Of a DNA stretch of 64,000 bases, positions 24,301 to 32,087 are shown in pieces (position 1 is the first letter of the stretch; each line of letters opens with the position of its first letter). The stretch covers positions 32,907,315 to 32,971,314 of the forward strand of contig OU744730.1 in assembly GCA_916613615.1 (NCBI GenBank), given 5' to 3'. Under the pieces are notes generated by a model that saw nothing but the letters and a program-made list of their open reading frames with translations, ran no database searches and was not told where the DNA came from. The position numbers were made by a program, and so were the translations under genes. The DNA is from Steromphala cineraria. Its lineage: Eukaryota > Mollusca > Gastropoda > Trochida > Trochidae.

Positions 24301-27300
24301 AAGACAATTAACATGTCATATGGGTTTCGAAACTCTTGAAAAAATTTAATTTTGAGGACTCTTTTATGAAACAGGTTATGTTGTGATGACATCTACTCTG
24401 TTTTGTTGTGGTATGCTGCTCGCCTACCTCGTTATACTGCCACTGTTGGGACTCGTCCCCGATATACTGCTAAAACCCTTCTTCACAATACTGTAAGTAT
24501 GAAATATATCTCAAGTTTAGTTGTCTACCCTAAATATTCCCTGGGTTTGTCTTGTACACAAGGAGGATACATAAAACACGGTTCCCCTTATGCCATTTTC
24601 ATTTGATTTAAAGAAAATTCGATTACATTTTTGACATTTGTGAATTACACTAATGTAATTCTTACGAAACATCAAATAATAATGTACAATTCTACTTTTA
24701 CAACGAGTGAATTTCTTTGTCTCGCATATGACAATATTGCATTTGCGACTGTCAGTTTTATTTTGATGGGCTATGCTTATCAAAACCCAGATATATATAC
24801 AGATAAAAATGTAAAAAAAACATTCTCGATATCCAGAGGCAACGTTCCAATCATATCTCGATTATGTGTGGAGATATTATCGAAACGTTGCCTCTGGATA
24901 GTTGACATATTGCAACTCCACATCTATATACGTTTAACTGACAATACTCTCTTCCAAACTAGCTGTAATGTATACGTTACATCTAGCTACTAACCCACCT
25001 GGTCCGGAAATCAATCAATGGAATAAGAACTGGCTGATCTCTTTGAATCGGGTGTCGTTAGGATTTATATTGCATTTTACACATTATGAGCATAAATATC
25101 AACAATTTAATGTATGACTTATTAGACATAAATATTACAGCTAGTTTTAACTAGATTGAAATCTCTTCTTTCTGTGTTTCAGACCCACGTTCATTGTGTC
25201 GTACATCATATACTATCTACAGATTTTCATCTCCAGAAAGATTCTTCTACAAAACGTTCAATTTTGTAACAGCGTCACGCATGAAAAGAGGAACAGTCTC
25301 GCCTTAGACAATAGGTAAGCAGAGACTATAAATCGTAAACCTCACTGTATTGGTTCAGACACCTAATTTGTTCAAAGCAGGAGAATTTTGCTGCGATAAA
25401 ATCCAACGAGATTCGCAATATTTGTATGACACTTTTATCGTGTAACGATGTCTATATTCTAACTTGTTCAACGTTTATATCCGAAAAAGAGTATACAAAA
25501 TTTACTTCTTAATTACGCCCTTCTAAGCCTTAGAAGTGGTTAATGTCGTTACATTGTTTCATGAGGCAGTCTGAGTAGAATCAGGAATAACAATGCTTAG
25601 GAATAAAAAAGGTAAAAATATTGTCTTTATCAGGGTTTTAACCAACCGGGATATCCCGGTTGAATTCCCGCCCCACTCTTAGTTGAGAGACATGTGGTTT
25701 CCCTTTGTGTAAGAGACTTTATTCAAAATGGACCTCTGTTCACCCGACAGGAATGGGGTACCTGGTAAAGAGTTGTGTTGGTGCTGACCTTCTGGTTACA
25801 AATATGTCAGCTTGCGATAGAACAGGGTAATAATGTTAGTGACACCATGAACATGCACTAGTGAATGGAAATGTGCTCCTAATAAATATCCAATATCATA
25901 TCACATAAAAATGTTGTATGATTCCCAGGGAGTTGAGTTGGTTAAAGAAGTGCCATGAAGACTGATATCCAAGTCGGATCGAGGGAAAGCCAAAGCGCCT
26001 TTGAGCAGCGGTCTCCTTGCTGGAGATTGGCGCTATACAAATAGCTCCGGGCAAAAAAAATGGGACAATTTTAGATTAACCGTATTTATTAAATTTTGTA
26101 CATAAATTTATGAAATTTGGAACATATTTAGATAATTCATATACAAATTGTATGAAATAAGCCGAAACTCAATCAGTCTACTATTTCATGATATACACTG
26201 TGAAATCTGCTTAAACATAGATTTTTTCAAATCCTCTGTTGGGTCTGAAAACAACTTATGCAAAGTTAAATTAACCTTTTGTTTCAAATTTGCAGAATAT
26301 TTTGATTCTAGTGTTACGAATTTACACGTAATCATTCGTTTGACAACTTTAGTTGTGTCTTAATCTTTTAAAACCACAAGAAATACATAATCTGTATGTG
26401 AACGCGAGGAAGTCATTTTTTCGGGGTTTTTTATGTGTAAATTTGGTCTTCAGCCTTTTGCATAACAAAAACATTTCCACTTTCTCTAGTATTTGTGTTC
26501 AGCAACCTATCACATAAAAACCAAGAGCCTTTACTTCAATAAATAAAACCCGTTATTTACAAGAGCGTCGATAATCACATTTTTTCAATTTTTCCGGCAC
26601 CATTTTGGACAAGGAGAATTTAGACTCCGACTTGCACAGTAAACTCCCTGCAACTCGAAATCTCGCCAAAAATGGTTAAAAGAAAACCCAAGGTATACCC
26701 TTTATTTCCAACAATTTCTTATCTCATTACCACCCTGCATGATAAAAAACGTGAAGTCTTTGTTTTGCTTTGTTTTTCTGCATCGCGGCGGTCACTAGGA
26801 AGTCGTCTGCTACAGCGTCGTCACGTGACCCGACCCAACGACAGGGTAGATAATGCACAGAACATCAAAGCAATGTCACAGCGGCTAAAAAATTCCAAAC
26901 CTTGTCCGAAATTTTCGAGTGGCAACCGAAAAACAAATTTTTAGAATTGTCTCATTTTTATTGCTCGGAGCTATATATGGGAAGATAAGATAAGGTAAAC
27001 ATCATTGGTATGACTTCTCCTTCTATGCCACACCTCTAGACGAGTATACCACAACGTGTCCTACTTCCTGTTCTTCTACCATATCCTGCTGGGGCTCTAC
27101 ACGTGTCTGGTGCGGGTCGGGAAGGGTATCGTGCTCGGGGTCGTCTTCCTGGGCAGGATTGACCGCAGTGGACTTGTCAAGGGCTTCGAACACTGGGACA
27201 CAGGTTAGTATTGTAATGGATGAGATGTTTTAGTAAATATACTGTCATATTTATCAAGAAAATGAAATATGCTCATCAGCTGCTTCTTGTGAGACGGGAA

Positions 27301-29821
27301 AGAGTTTCGACCCAGAGCACCTTTAAGGTACTGATGGTGTACCTTTGTCGTTGAGAAGTTTGTTTAGCTTGATCATGAATTGCTTTCGAGGTGGCGTTTA
27401 TGCATATATGGTTCAGTGTAATCAAGACCATTTATCAAGAAATTGAAATCCGCTTAACACAAACTTCCCACTGGATGAGACGTTTGGTTTTGGTTCTATC
27501 GTCGTTGCAGGAACATGTAAAATATTTATGATTGCTTGTTTGACAGCCATTAGGAAGGTTTCCTTGCTTCGTTAAGCTTTGAACATTCTTCTAAAAGATA
27601 TAAACAGAACAAAGTAGTCTAGCACATTCCAAAAACGATGATGGAGCGTGTGATACTGATCTGTGATTTTATTTATCATGCTAACAAAAATAAAGTGTCA
27701 GCCTTCATCGGTGTCAGAACAGTATGACATGGGAGCTTGTATCATATCTTTATTACCCCTCACTTCTTCATGCAAAATCTTTTTAAAGAGCTTGCATCAA
27801 ATCTGTAAATGCATTGCTCAAATCGGACAATAACAATATGAAGTCAATGATATCAAAACGGTATGATATGGACGCTCTTATCATATTGTTTATCACCCCT
27901 CGCTTTTTCATGAAATACAATTTATAGAGCCTGTATGAAATCTGTAAATGTATTGCTCAACTTATAATATCAAGGCACTGATGTCAAAACGGTATGACAT
28001 AGACGCTCGTATCATATTCTCTATTACCCCTCCCTTCTTCATGAATTACAATTTATAGAGCTTGAATGAAATCTGTAAATTTATTAATCACCTCAGACAA
28101 TAACAATATCAAGGCACTGTTGTCAAGACGGTATGATACGGCCGCTGGTATGATATCCTCTGTTACCTGTTGTTACCTGCAGGTTACCTGTCCTTCGTGA
28201 GTTACCTGCAGATGGAGGAGACCCACACCCATCCCGTGCTGGTCACCTTCTGTCAGGTGTTGCTGGACGCCGCTAGGGACAGACAGTTACAGCGTCATGG
28301 TAAATATGTGTTGGGTAAACAAAGACTTTGAGGTTTTGCTTTGAAAAGAAAGACAGTACGAGGGGAATGTGTGGACTGCCCCGTTCCAAATTTGATTAAA
28401 TGAAATGGTTACCCCTGCTCGGTACTTCCTGCCAGGTGTCCCTGTACTCTACCAGAGAGAGGCAGTTGGAACATCATGGTAAATATGTGTCGGGTAAACA
28501 AAGACTTCGCTGTTTTGCTTTGAAGAGAAAGACCATACGAGGGGAATTTCAAGAGTGTCGATTGACCCGTTCAAAATTGTGTAATATGAAATTGTTACCC
28601 CTTCTTTGTACTGACCTGTCAGGTGTCCCTGTACTCTGTCAGAAAGAGGCAGTTTGATCGTCATGGTAAATAAACAATAACACTTTATTGTCCTAAGTAC
28701 AAGGAAATTCGGATTGTGCCGAGGCACCCGGCAGCCACTGTGCAGCGCCAGTTAATGCGTTGTTCTGCCTTTACAATGCTGAGTGCCAAGCAAGACAGCA
28801 ACAACTCCCACCTTTTAACGTCTTTTGGTATGACGCGACCGGGAACGAACCCCGGTCTTTCGGGTGACGAGCGGACACTCTACCACTGAGCTACGTCCCC
28901 GGTAAATATGGGAAGGATAAAGCACACCTTCGAGATTTCTTTTGAAGTTATTAACCTTGGTCAAAATGTTCTATTGTTGTGTAGATCGATTCTTTACAGT
29001 GATAATCTCTCATTATGTTTACTTCCGAGAAAAACTTGTATGACGTTTTACCGTAAGAGGTAGATATTCGCATGTAAGGCCTCAGTTATTTGTAAGTACA
29101 ACAGGCCAAAAGTTTTCACATTAAAAATCATTATCCAAAACTTTACAAAGATTAAATTATCAAGGAAGATATGAACCGAATGATATGATTCGAATCTTGA
29201 ACCCTACACTTTTAAACCGTACACCTACCCTCTTATCTAGACCAATGGGGATTAACTGAATTAGAGAATGTTTCTATATCTATATTCACTGATTATCTGC
29301 CTCAATTAAAGTCTTGAGATTGATACATACTCTTTATAATGCCGAAATATTATGAAAATGAAAGGTAAAATTAAATGTATTTTGACGGTTTATAAGTTGG
29401 AGACAAAACTACCCCCGGTCTCATGCTCTTAGATGAACCTCAAGGTCGGTAGGGTGAAATAGACCCGGTTCAGTTTTCCAAACATTAGAGTGTCTTTGAA
29501 GATATTAGATATAAATTCAGAAGACTCACTCTAATTTTTAACCTCAATGTTTAGAAATTAATCGACTACCGTCTCTACCGTTAAGTATGTAAACTGCGAA
29601 AAAAGTGTAACAAATCTAGAGTAATAAAAAGAAGATATATATTTTTAAAACTATTTTTGTTTTCATAAGGTGCAGTAAATCAGATGGAAGTGGTGTCCAG
29701 TGAGCGGTCAGTTATTGTTACTACCCGCTGGCTGAAGGCCTACACTCTGATCAATAACCCCTCCCTGAGACTTGATCAACAGAATGCTGATTTGAAAATG
29801 TCAACTTTACTTTTACCTTAA
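12294..29821 (+). CDS. STRA6-like: STRA6-like retinoid/RBP receptor, gene 1 (16 coding exons)
   Basis: Multipass membrane protein of the STRA6 (retinol-binding-protein receptor) family, which carries retinol across the plasma membrane in vertebrates. Joining 12294-12380, 14235-14323, 16686-16816, 17916-18036, 18288-18339, 18831-18959, 20398-20477, 21153-21270, 21979-22126, 23022-23179, 23901-23949, 24375-24492, 25183-25314, 27040-27203, 28183-28299 and 29670-29821 gives 1845 nt, 614 residues, no internal stop and GT-AG at every intron. Family marks: a first membrane segment followed by a basic linker and RPGLLVPVNLLDG, the DRSGLVKGFEHWDTGY segment followed by HTHPVLVTFC, and a C-terminal RWLKAYTLINNPSLR. 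Vertebrate STRA6 is about 667 residues, so this is close to full length. Invertebrates are thought to lack RBP4, so the partner may be another carrier or free retinoid (inference). The exon 6 donor is the least certain junction. Confidence 0.93.
12653..13011 (+). mobile_element. TTAA-ended miniature element, family A, copy 2
   Basis: TTAAAGGGGCAGTAGCACG to CGTGCTACTGCCCCTTTAA, 359 bp, inside intron 1 of STRA6-like gene 1. It is collinear with the copy at 581 and has the cleanest termini of the family. Confidence 0.85.
13362..14230. repeat. 72-bp minisatellite, about 12 copies
   Basis: Unit TATTGAACATAAATATTGGA...AACCTCTTCAA, 72 bp, repeated about 12 times with few substitutions; the first unit carries a 9-bp insertion. 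In the central part two variants alternate (AATTTAACC and AATGGAACC), a 144-bp higher-order period. Because 72 is divisible by three, a 357-residue minus-strand frame stays open; it is not considered a gene. The array stops 4 bp before exon 2 of STRA6-like gene 1. Confidence 0.95.
14235..14323 (+). CDS. STRA6-like: STRA6-like gene 1, exon 2
   Basis: 89 nt, the same length as exon 2 of gene 2. It encodes a hydrophobic segment LFLILVLSLL, the basic linker EKRRKARTC, then GDRPGLL. Acceptor CCTCTTCCCAG, donor GTAAGA, and two codon bases carried over. The end of the minisatellite supplies the pyrimidine tract. Confidence 0.9.
15410..15890 (+). mobile_element. Dispersed repeat, family D (copy 1)
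   Basis: About 480 bp. Inverted similarity to 32088-32515 extends over the whole length; shared pieces include CATCACTTTGTAGAAAAATC, TTTCGGTGAC, TTATTCGGAGAAAAG or near variants, and GAATTTTGGTCCG at one end. No terminal inverted repeat and no protein were seen. The class is unknown. Confidence 0.65.
16468..16617 (+). other. Unassigned coding-like segment
   Basis: A 49-codon open stretch without an ATG, bounded by TGA and TAG, reading ...DKFTEFVSELATPDHC... and ...ETLRFTKFVSRYGN.... It is less AT-rich than its surroundings and lies just upstream of exon 3 of STRA6-like gene 1. It does not match the corresponding part of gene 2. It could be a fossil transposon or retrogene fragment; no family was recognised. 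Confidence 0.3.
16686..16816 (+). CDS. STRA6-like: STRA6-like gene 1, exon 3
   Basis: 131 nt, equal to gene 2. Peptide PVNLLDGDEDRLAYAAAFGS, then TASNCLTLF. Acceptor TCCCTCCTCTAG; the donor GTACTG is non-ideal but is forced by the frame and by the identical boundary in gene 2. Confidence 0.92.
17506..17908 (+). mobile_element. GCTCATCTGGCC-type dispersed repeat, family E (copy 1)
   Basis: Opens TTAGCTCATCTGGCCTGAAA and closes GATGAGCTACAGAGCCAATG followed by GCTCT. It holds a GTCCGTCCGTCC run and CTTGACTAGTGAGGATTGTA. The longer copy at 38400-38964 is in the opposite orientation. Elements of this layout are, to my knowledge, common in bivalves. It ends about 8 bp before the acceptor of exon 4. 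Confidence 0.75.
17916..18036 (+). CDS. STRA6-like: STRA6-like gene 1, exon 4
   Basis: 121 nt, equal to gene 2. Peptide MVAVTEMGIDFYPFFACLGK and then WSFVGLAYSIIW, a membrane segment. Acceptor TATTTTTTCAG lies directly against the end of a family E repeat. Donor GTATGA; two codon bases carried over. Confidence 0.93.
18288..18339 (+). CDS. STRA6-like: STRA6-like gene 1, exon 5
   Basis: A 52-nt small exon, equal in length to its partner in gene 2. Peptide FLVNLGHVFECIDDSDW against FAVNLLSAIECSDPSDW. Acceptor TTTTTTGCAG, donor GTAGGT, ending in phase 0. Confidence 0.92.
18831..18959 (+). CDS. STRA6-like: STRA6-like gene 1, exon 6
   Basis: Peptide FPGEPIMIQLPVLTCLLYLV continues into a membrane segment; gene 2 has IPGQPVIIQLPVLVCL. 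The chosen donor GTATAT at 18960 gives 43 codons against 35 in gene 2, so the 3' boundary could differ; a donor after GCTGCT (GTACTG) would also keep frame. The exon's tail and downstream intron are tandemly copied. Confidence 0.8.
18924..19303 (+). repeat. Two-copy 189-bp tandem duplication over the exon 6 donor
   Basis: The block starting GTACTGGCTGGCTTCAAACA at 18924 recurs from 19113 as GTAGTGGATGGCTTCAAACA. The copies share TTTGCCATAGTTTCCTTAAA and CATTCTCTCCCTTTCGGATA. The duplicate donor has changed from TCTTCGGTATAT to TCTTCAGTATGT. Confidence 0.9.
19536..19690. repeat. ATGCGT-rich degenerate repeat
   Basis: ATGCGT(A/G) occurs many times, alternating as GCGTAATGCGTATTC and GCGTCATGCGT, and the block ends with the complementary GAATACGCATCACGC. 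It lies in intron 6 of gene 1. Its origin was not recognised. Confidence 0.6.
20398..20477 (+). CDS. STRA6-like: STRA6-like gene 1, exon 7
   Basis: 80 nt against 128 in gene 2, the most divergent exon. It encodes a polar loop with RNHQCQHVKELLKGVRSALP. Acceptor TTTTTCCCCAG, consensus donor GTAAGT; two codon bases carried over, as in gene 2. Confidence 0.85.
21153..21270 (+). CDS. STRA6-like: STRA6-like gene 1, exon 8
   Basis: Peptide YRRDPTFRFSPRITATVTVT and then LLCLYE; gene 2 has YKRDQTFRYSPRIVSTIFVT. The amphipathic basic start leads into a membrane helix. Acceptor TTTATTTCCAG, donor GTAAGT. Confidence 0.95.
21979..22126 (+). CDS. STRA6-like: STRA6-like gene 1, exon 9
   Basis: Peptide LGLMSFLSVEKLLIYVREAV, followed by a polar loop with one potential N-glycosylation site (HNSS) and INLLLSTVK. 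Gene 2 has FSLLAFITVEKGMKLLRGFL. Acceptor TGTTCCAG, donor GTAGGT. Confidence 0.95.
22640..22830. repeat. CACGTG-rich repeat, inverted partner of 9172-9330
   Basis: In intron 9 of gene 1. The 21 bp at 22805-22825, centred on GCACGTGC, are the exact reverse complement of 9172-9192. Neighbouring ATGCACGGGAT and CTCGTG motifs also recur in the other copy. Probably an old dispersed element carrying E-box-like palindromes. Confidence 0.6.
23022..23179 (+). CDS. STRA6-like: STRA6-like gene 1, exon 10
   Basis: 158 nt, equal to gene 2. Peptide CWYVAFGISSLVILKYIIGI is a membrane helix followed by a basic loop (YKIQMKRLMRGD) and VPQHCVTLPRSKIL. Acceptor CTATGTTTTCAG, donor GTACGT, phase 0. Confidence 0.95.
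23257..23314. repeat. Short hairpin in intron 10
   Basis: 13-bp arms GTTAAATTTGTAT and ATACAAATTTAAC enclose a second complementary pair, ACTGGC and GCCAGT. The total span is 58 bp. It could be a miniature foldback element or an RNA hairpin. Confidence 0.6.
23901..23949 (+). CDS. STRA6-like: STRA6-like gene 1, exon 11
   Basis: A 49-nt small exon, same length in gene 2. AHSLMYSGSQIAYILWG against SYSLMYSGLQIAFMFWG, among the best conserved segments of the pair. Acceptor ATTTTTTCAG, donor GTGAGT. Confidence 0.95.
24375..24492 (+). CDS. STRA6-like: STRA6-like gene 1, exon 12
   Basis: 118 nt, equal to gene 2. It encodes a hydrophobic helix (LFCCGMLLAYLVILPLLGLV) followed by DILLKPFFTIL. The acceptor GAAACAG lacks a long pyrimidine tract but is fixed by frame. 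Donor GTAAGT. Confidence 0.93.
24830..24900. repeat. 71-bp hairpin in intron 12
   Basis: Perfect 17-bp arms, TATCCAGAGGCAACGTT and its complement AACGTTGCCTCTGGATA, separated by 37 bp. No flanking duplication was found. The 120-residue open frame across it is not considered real. Confidence 0.8.
25183..25314 (+). CDS. STRA6-like: STRA6-like gene 1, exon 13
   Basis: 132 nt, equal to gene 2. Peptide FIVSYIIYYLQIFISRKILL, then a polar loop ending SLALDNR; gene 2 ends YLALNNR, where vertebrate STRA6 has a comparable LTNRR. Acceptor CTGTGTTTCAG, donor GTAAGC. Confidence 0.95.
25620..26041 (+). mobile_element. SINE-like element in intron 13
   Basis: A degenerate pol III B box (GGTTGAATTCCCGCC, about 25659) is followed by TGTGGTTTCCC, CACCCGACAGGAATGGGGTA and CCTGGTAAAG, segments I associate with conserved SINE cores. 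It ends with GGCGCTATACAAATA, the same terminus as the LINE at 30672-31981. The 5' boundary is approximate. Confidence 0.65.
26042..26974 (+). mobile_element. TIR element in intron 13, family H
   Basis: Left end TAGCTCCGGGCAAAAAAAAT and right end ATTTTTATTGCTCGGAGCTA; the inverted repeat continues (GGGACAATTTTAG and TTAGAATTGTCTC) to about 33 bp. The ends are compatible with a TA target. The interior at 26672 has an ATGGTTAAAAGAAAACCCAAG start followed by GTATAC, resembling a first transposase exon. It is probably a deletion derivative of an autonomous element. Confidence 0.75.
27040..27203 (+). CDS. STRA6-like: STRA6-like gene 1, exon 14
   Basis: 164 nt, equal to gene 2. Peptide RVYHNVSYFLFFYHILLGLY (membrane helix), a long hydrophobic stretch, then RIDRSGLVKGFEHWDTG. 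Acceptor CACCTCTAG, donor GTTAGT. Confidence 0.95.
27690..28165 (+). repeat. Four-unit tandem repeat before exon 15
   Basis: Units of roughly 130-150 bp each contain a variant of GTCAAAACGGTATGACAT, ATCATAT..TATTACCCCTC, CTTCTTCATGAA, TTTATAGAGCTTG and ATGAAATCTGTAAAT. The last partial unit ends about 20 bp before the acceptor of exon 15. Confidence 0.85.
28183..28299 (+). CDS. STRA6-like: STRA6-like gene 1, exon 15
   Basis: Peptide YLSFVSYLQMEETHTHPVLV, then TFCQVLLDAARDRQLQRH; gene 2 keeps HCHPVLVTFCHVLLE. Acceptor TTACCTGCAG, donor GTAAAT. Its 3' half and donor are repeated twice downstream. Confidence 0.93.
28240..28930 (+). repeat. Triplicated tail of exon 15 with splice donor
   Basis: The block CAGGTGTTGCTGGACGCC..CGTCATG/GTAAATATGTG (from 28252) recurs at about 28435 and 28621. 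The copies keep open peptides QVSLYSTRERQLEHH and QVSLYSVRKRQFDRH ending at the same donor. The third copy is interrupted by the SINE at 28673-28900. As extra exons they would add 43 nt each and break the frame. Confidence 0.85.
28673..28900 (-). mobile_element. tRNA-derived SINE
   Basis: Read on the minus strand it starts GGGGACGTAGCTCAGTGGTA (A box) and carries GGGGTTCGTTCCCGG (B box), then a 150-bp body ending CAATAAAGTGTTATTGTT. It is flanked by an 8-bp direct repeat, GGTAAATA (28665-28672 and 28901-28908), which is the expected target duplication. The insertion split the third exon 15 tail copy, so it is younger than that duplication. Confidence 0.85.
29670..29821 (+). CDS. STRA6-like: STRA6-like gene 1, exon 16 (stop)
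   Basis: 152 nt including TAA, the same length as gene 2. Cytoplasmic tail: VVSSERSVIVTTRWLKAYTL, then INNPSLRLDQQNADLK. Vertebrate STRA6 ends in a similar AYTLLHNPTLQ stretch. The acceptor TTTCATAAG is weak but the only one in frame. Confidence 0.93.
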
Positions 29822-29924
29822 ATGTTTGTCATAAATACGTTTTATAAATACCAGTTTGAATTCGTTTTCATTTGCTTTACATGTTTGCCATTTAGATGTG
29901 TACATAATGAAATGATTAGTTAGC

Positions 29925-29930
29925 AATAAA
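29925..29930 (+). promoter_or_regulatory. Polyadenylation signal of gene 1
   Basis: AATAAA lies 104 nt after the TAA of STRA6-like gene 1, in AT-rich 3' UTR sequence. A plausible poly(A) signal. Confidence 0.6.
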
Positions 29931-30264
29931 GATATATATGAATGTATTAGTTTTCAATGAAGCGTTGATGTCAGTTGTATGTGAACGTGTTGAATGTCTG
30001 CAATCTGAATAATGTAATTCGGATATACGTGAATATTTGTTTGGTCATATGAACCTCAGTAATAATGAGATGATTGTCCGTCCAATTATCATCTTAATAT
30101 GTCATCAGTTCGATCAAATCGACTTTGTTCCGAGGAATACAAATTCTTAAGATATTTACAATTAAGGTTCGAACTCAATCCTACTGGTGTTTCCTCTCTC
30201 GTGGTCTGAGTGTAGCCACTTCTGTCCCATGTGTCATGGTAAATAAGACATAGACTAGCTGGGC

Positions 30265-30597
30265 CCATTCTCTACCCACAGAGGCAGATCAAGTCATGTT
30301 GATTTAGCATTGTTCTATTACGCCGACATTGTGGGATAGAATGGGAGATGCCTGATTGGAGGCAATCAAAGTTAGTTGTGCAATCAGCGACACTGTTCTT
30401 TAATCATCGTTTTGGCTACTTAATCAAGACAAAAGCATTGTGATATGAACCACCCTTTCCTTGCGAGAAGCGTTGTCATTTGATTGAAAAATTCAAATGA
30501 ATTGTGATGCGGGTTTTTTTCCGCCAAAGGGAAACTGCCGGAACCCACGGATTTCGGCGTAATACAACAGAGGCTTAATCAACATGACTTGATCTAC

Positions 30598-30600
<3 letters not shown>
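30265..30600. mobile_element. Inverted-repeat element, family C (copy 3, truncated)
   Basis: Left arm CATTCTCTACCCACAGAGGC, then AGATCAAGTCATGTTGATT; right arm AATCAACATGACTTGATCTA. The interior TTGTGCAATCAGCGAC matches, inverted, the copies at 51239 and 55840. The outer right terminus is replaced by the TC/TA microsatellite. Confidence 0.75.

Positions 30601-30671
<71 letters not shown>
30597..30671. repeat. (TC)n(TA)n microsatellite
   Basis: Ten CT units run into about 26 TA units. It sits at the 3' end of the minus-strand LINE, where such elements often carry a simple-repeat tail. Confidence 0.95.
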
Positions 30672-30674
<3 letters not shown>

Positions 30675-31981
30675 TATTTGTATAGCGCTGTCGTCCATCC
30701 AATTGCATGCTCATAGCGCTTAGGAGTCTCTCATACAACAGGTGTCCTACAACAACTTGGGAAAAAGTTCAATCAGAGTAATAATTTGAGAAGAGGTGTG
30801 TTTTTAAAGCAGACTTGAAATTGTCCAAGGTTGGGGATGTTTTCAGGTCAAGTGGCAGATTATTCCAGAGGCTTGGTGCTGCAACACAGAAGGCTTTTTC
30901 TCCAAAGAGTTTCAGATTCGATCGAGGGACAGACAGGAGCAACTGGTGGTCTGATCGTAGATTCCTGGGAGCTTTGTGAGCTGTTAGGAGTTCACACAGA
31001 CATGATGGAGCTAGGTTCTGCTGACACTGATAGGCTAGGCACAGGATCTTAAACTGAATCCTAGCTTGTACAGGCAACCAGTGGAGCCTCTTCAGAACGG
31101 GTGTGATGTGTGATGATTTGGCCGTTCTCGTTATGATCCTCGCGGCAGTGTTCTGGATTTTTTTAACACGTGTAAGCAGGTCATGACTGATGCCGTAGAG
31201 AAGACTGTTACAATAGTCTATTCTCGACATGGCTAAACACTGAACTAAGGTTCTTGTTGCATCAGTGGTCAGGAGGTGACGAATGTTCCCAATAGCTCGA
31301 AGGTGGAAGTAACAGGTTTTACATAGATAATCAACATGTTTATCCATTATGAGGTTTGAGTCAATGAAGACACCCAGACTCTTCACACAGGGAGAGATAT
31401 TGATGGAGGTGTCAACAACAGTGATCTCATTGCAGTTGATCTTTTGAAGGCGCTGTTTTGTGGCAATTAATATTGCCTCAGTCTTGTCACTATTCAGTTT
31501 TAGATCGCTGTTAGACATCCAGGCACTGACTTGTTGGGTACAGAGAGTTGTGCGGGCAAGAGATGTTGATAGGAGCTGGGGCTTGAAGTTATCCATGAGT
31601 TGTGTGTCATCAGCGTAGGAATGGTGATTAAATCCTTGCTCATTGATGACGTTCTCTAGACAACTTGTGTATAACACAAACAACACAGGGCCTAGGACTG
31701 ACCCTTGAGGAACTCCGCTTTGCAAACAGACACTTTCAGAGATTTCATTATTGATGGTGACTGCCTGTGTTCTCAAGTGGAGATAGGATGCAATCCATGC
31801 CAGAGCAGTGTCAGTAATGTGGAATTGACTAAAGAGACGACTGATGAGTTTGTCGTGATTCACAGTGTCAAACGATGCTGACAAGTCAAGTAAGATCAGC
31901 GATGATACATTACCTGAATCCACAGAACAGCACAGGTCGTTAACTATTCTCTCAGTGCTGTGCTGTGGGGAGAGAATGAGC
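30672..31981 (-). mobile_element. 5'-truncated non-LTR retrotransposon (Jockey superfamily, CR1/L2-like)
   Basis: The minus-strand frame ends with its stop near 30769. It encodes reverse-transcriptase motifs: LILLDLSASFDTVNH (motif A Asp), SGVPQGSVLGPVLF (motif B) and YADDTQ (motif C). A C-terminal RLHWLPVQARIQFKILCLAY and FCVAAPSLWNNLPLDL follow, typical of this superfamily. Upstream the frame stays open through HSTERIVNDL until a TAG near 31977, and no endonuclease domain is present, so it is a 5'-truncated copy. The 3' UTR ends AGCGCTATACAAATATTC followed by (TA)n. Confidence 0.9.
30769..31923 (-). pseudogene. Reverse transcriptase fragment of the LINE
   Basis: 384 codons from a non-AUG first codon inside the RT domain. 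The catalytic YADD and the first catalytic Asp are intact, but the N-terminal RT fingers and the whole endonuclease are missing, so it cannot be autonomous. The small open frame on the opposite strand at 30831-31052 is a shadow of it. Confidence 0.85.
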
Positions 31982-32087
31982 TAGGCCAGAATCTCCCCTT
32001 TTATATTTAACCCAATGGTGAGGAGAAAATAACCTAGCTAGGCCAGAATAAGTTTTTTAATTGATTTGTGGTCTTTAGCAATATTTT

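Noticed and set aside
24631..24993. 120-residue plus-strand frame in intron 12
   Set aside because: AT-biased, spans the 71-bp hairpin, and has no counterpart in the paralogue.
28435..28664. Two additional coding exons of gene 1
   Set aside because: Inclusion adds 43 nt each and breaks the frame. They are treated as duplicated exon tails unless transcripts show otherwise.
28828..28900. Functional tRNA gene on the minus strand
   Set aside because: A and B boxes are good, but it is the head of a 228-bp SINE with a target duplication, so not an independent tRNA gene.
30831..31052. 73-residue plus-strand frame
   Set aside because: Antisense shadow of the reverse transcriptase frame.
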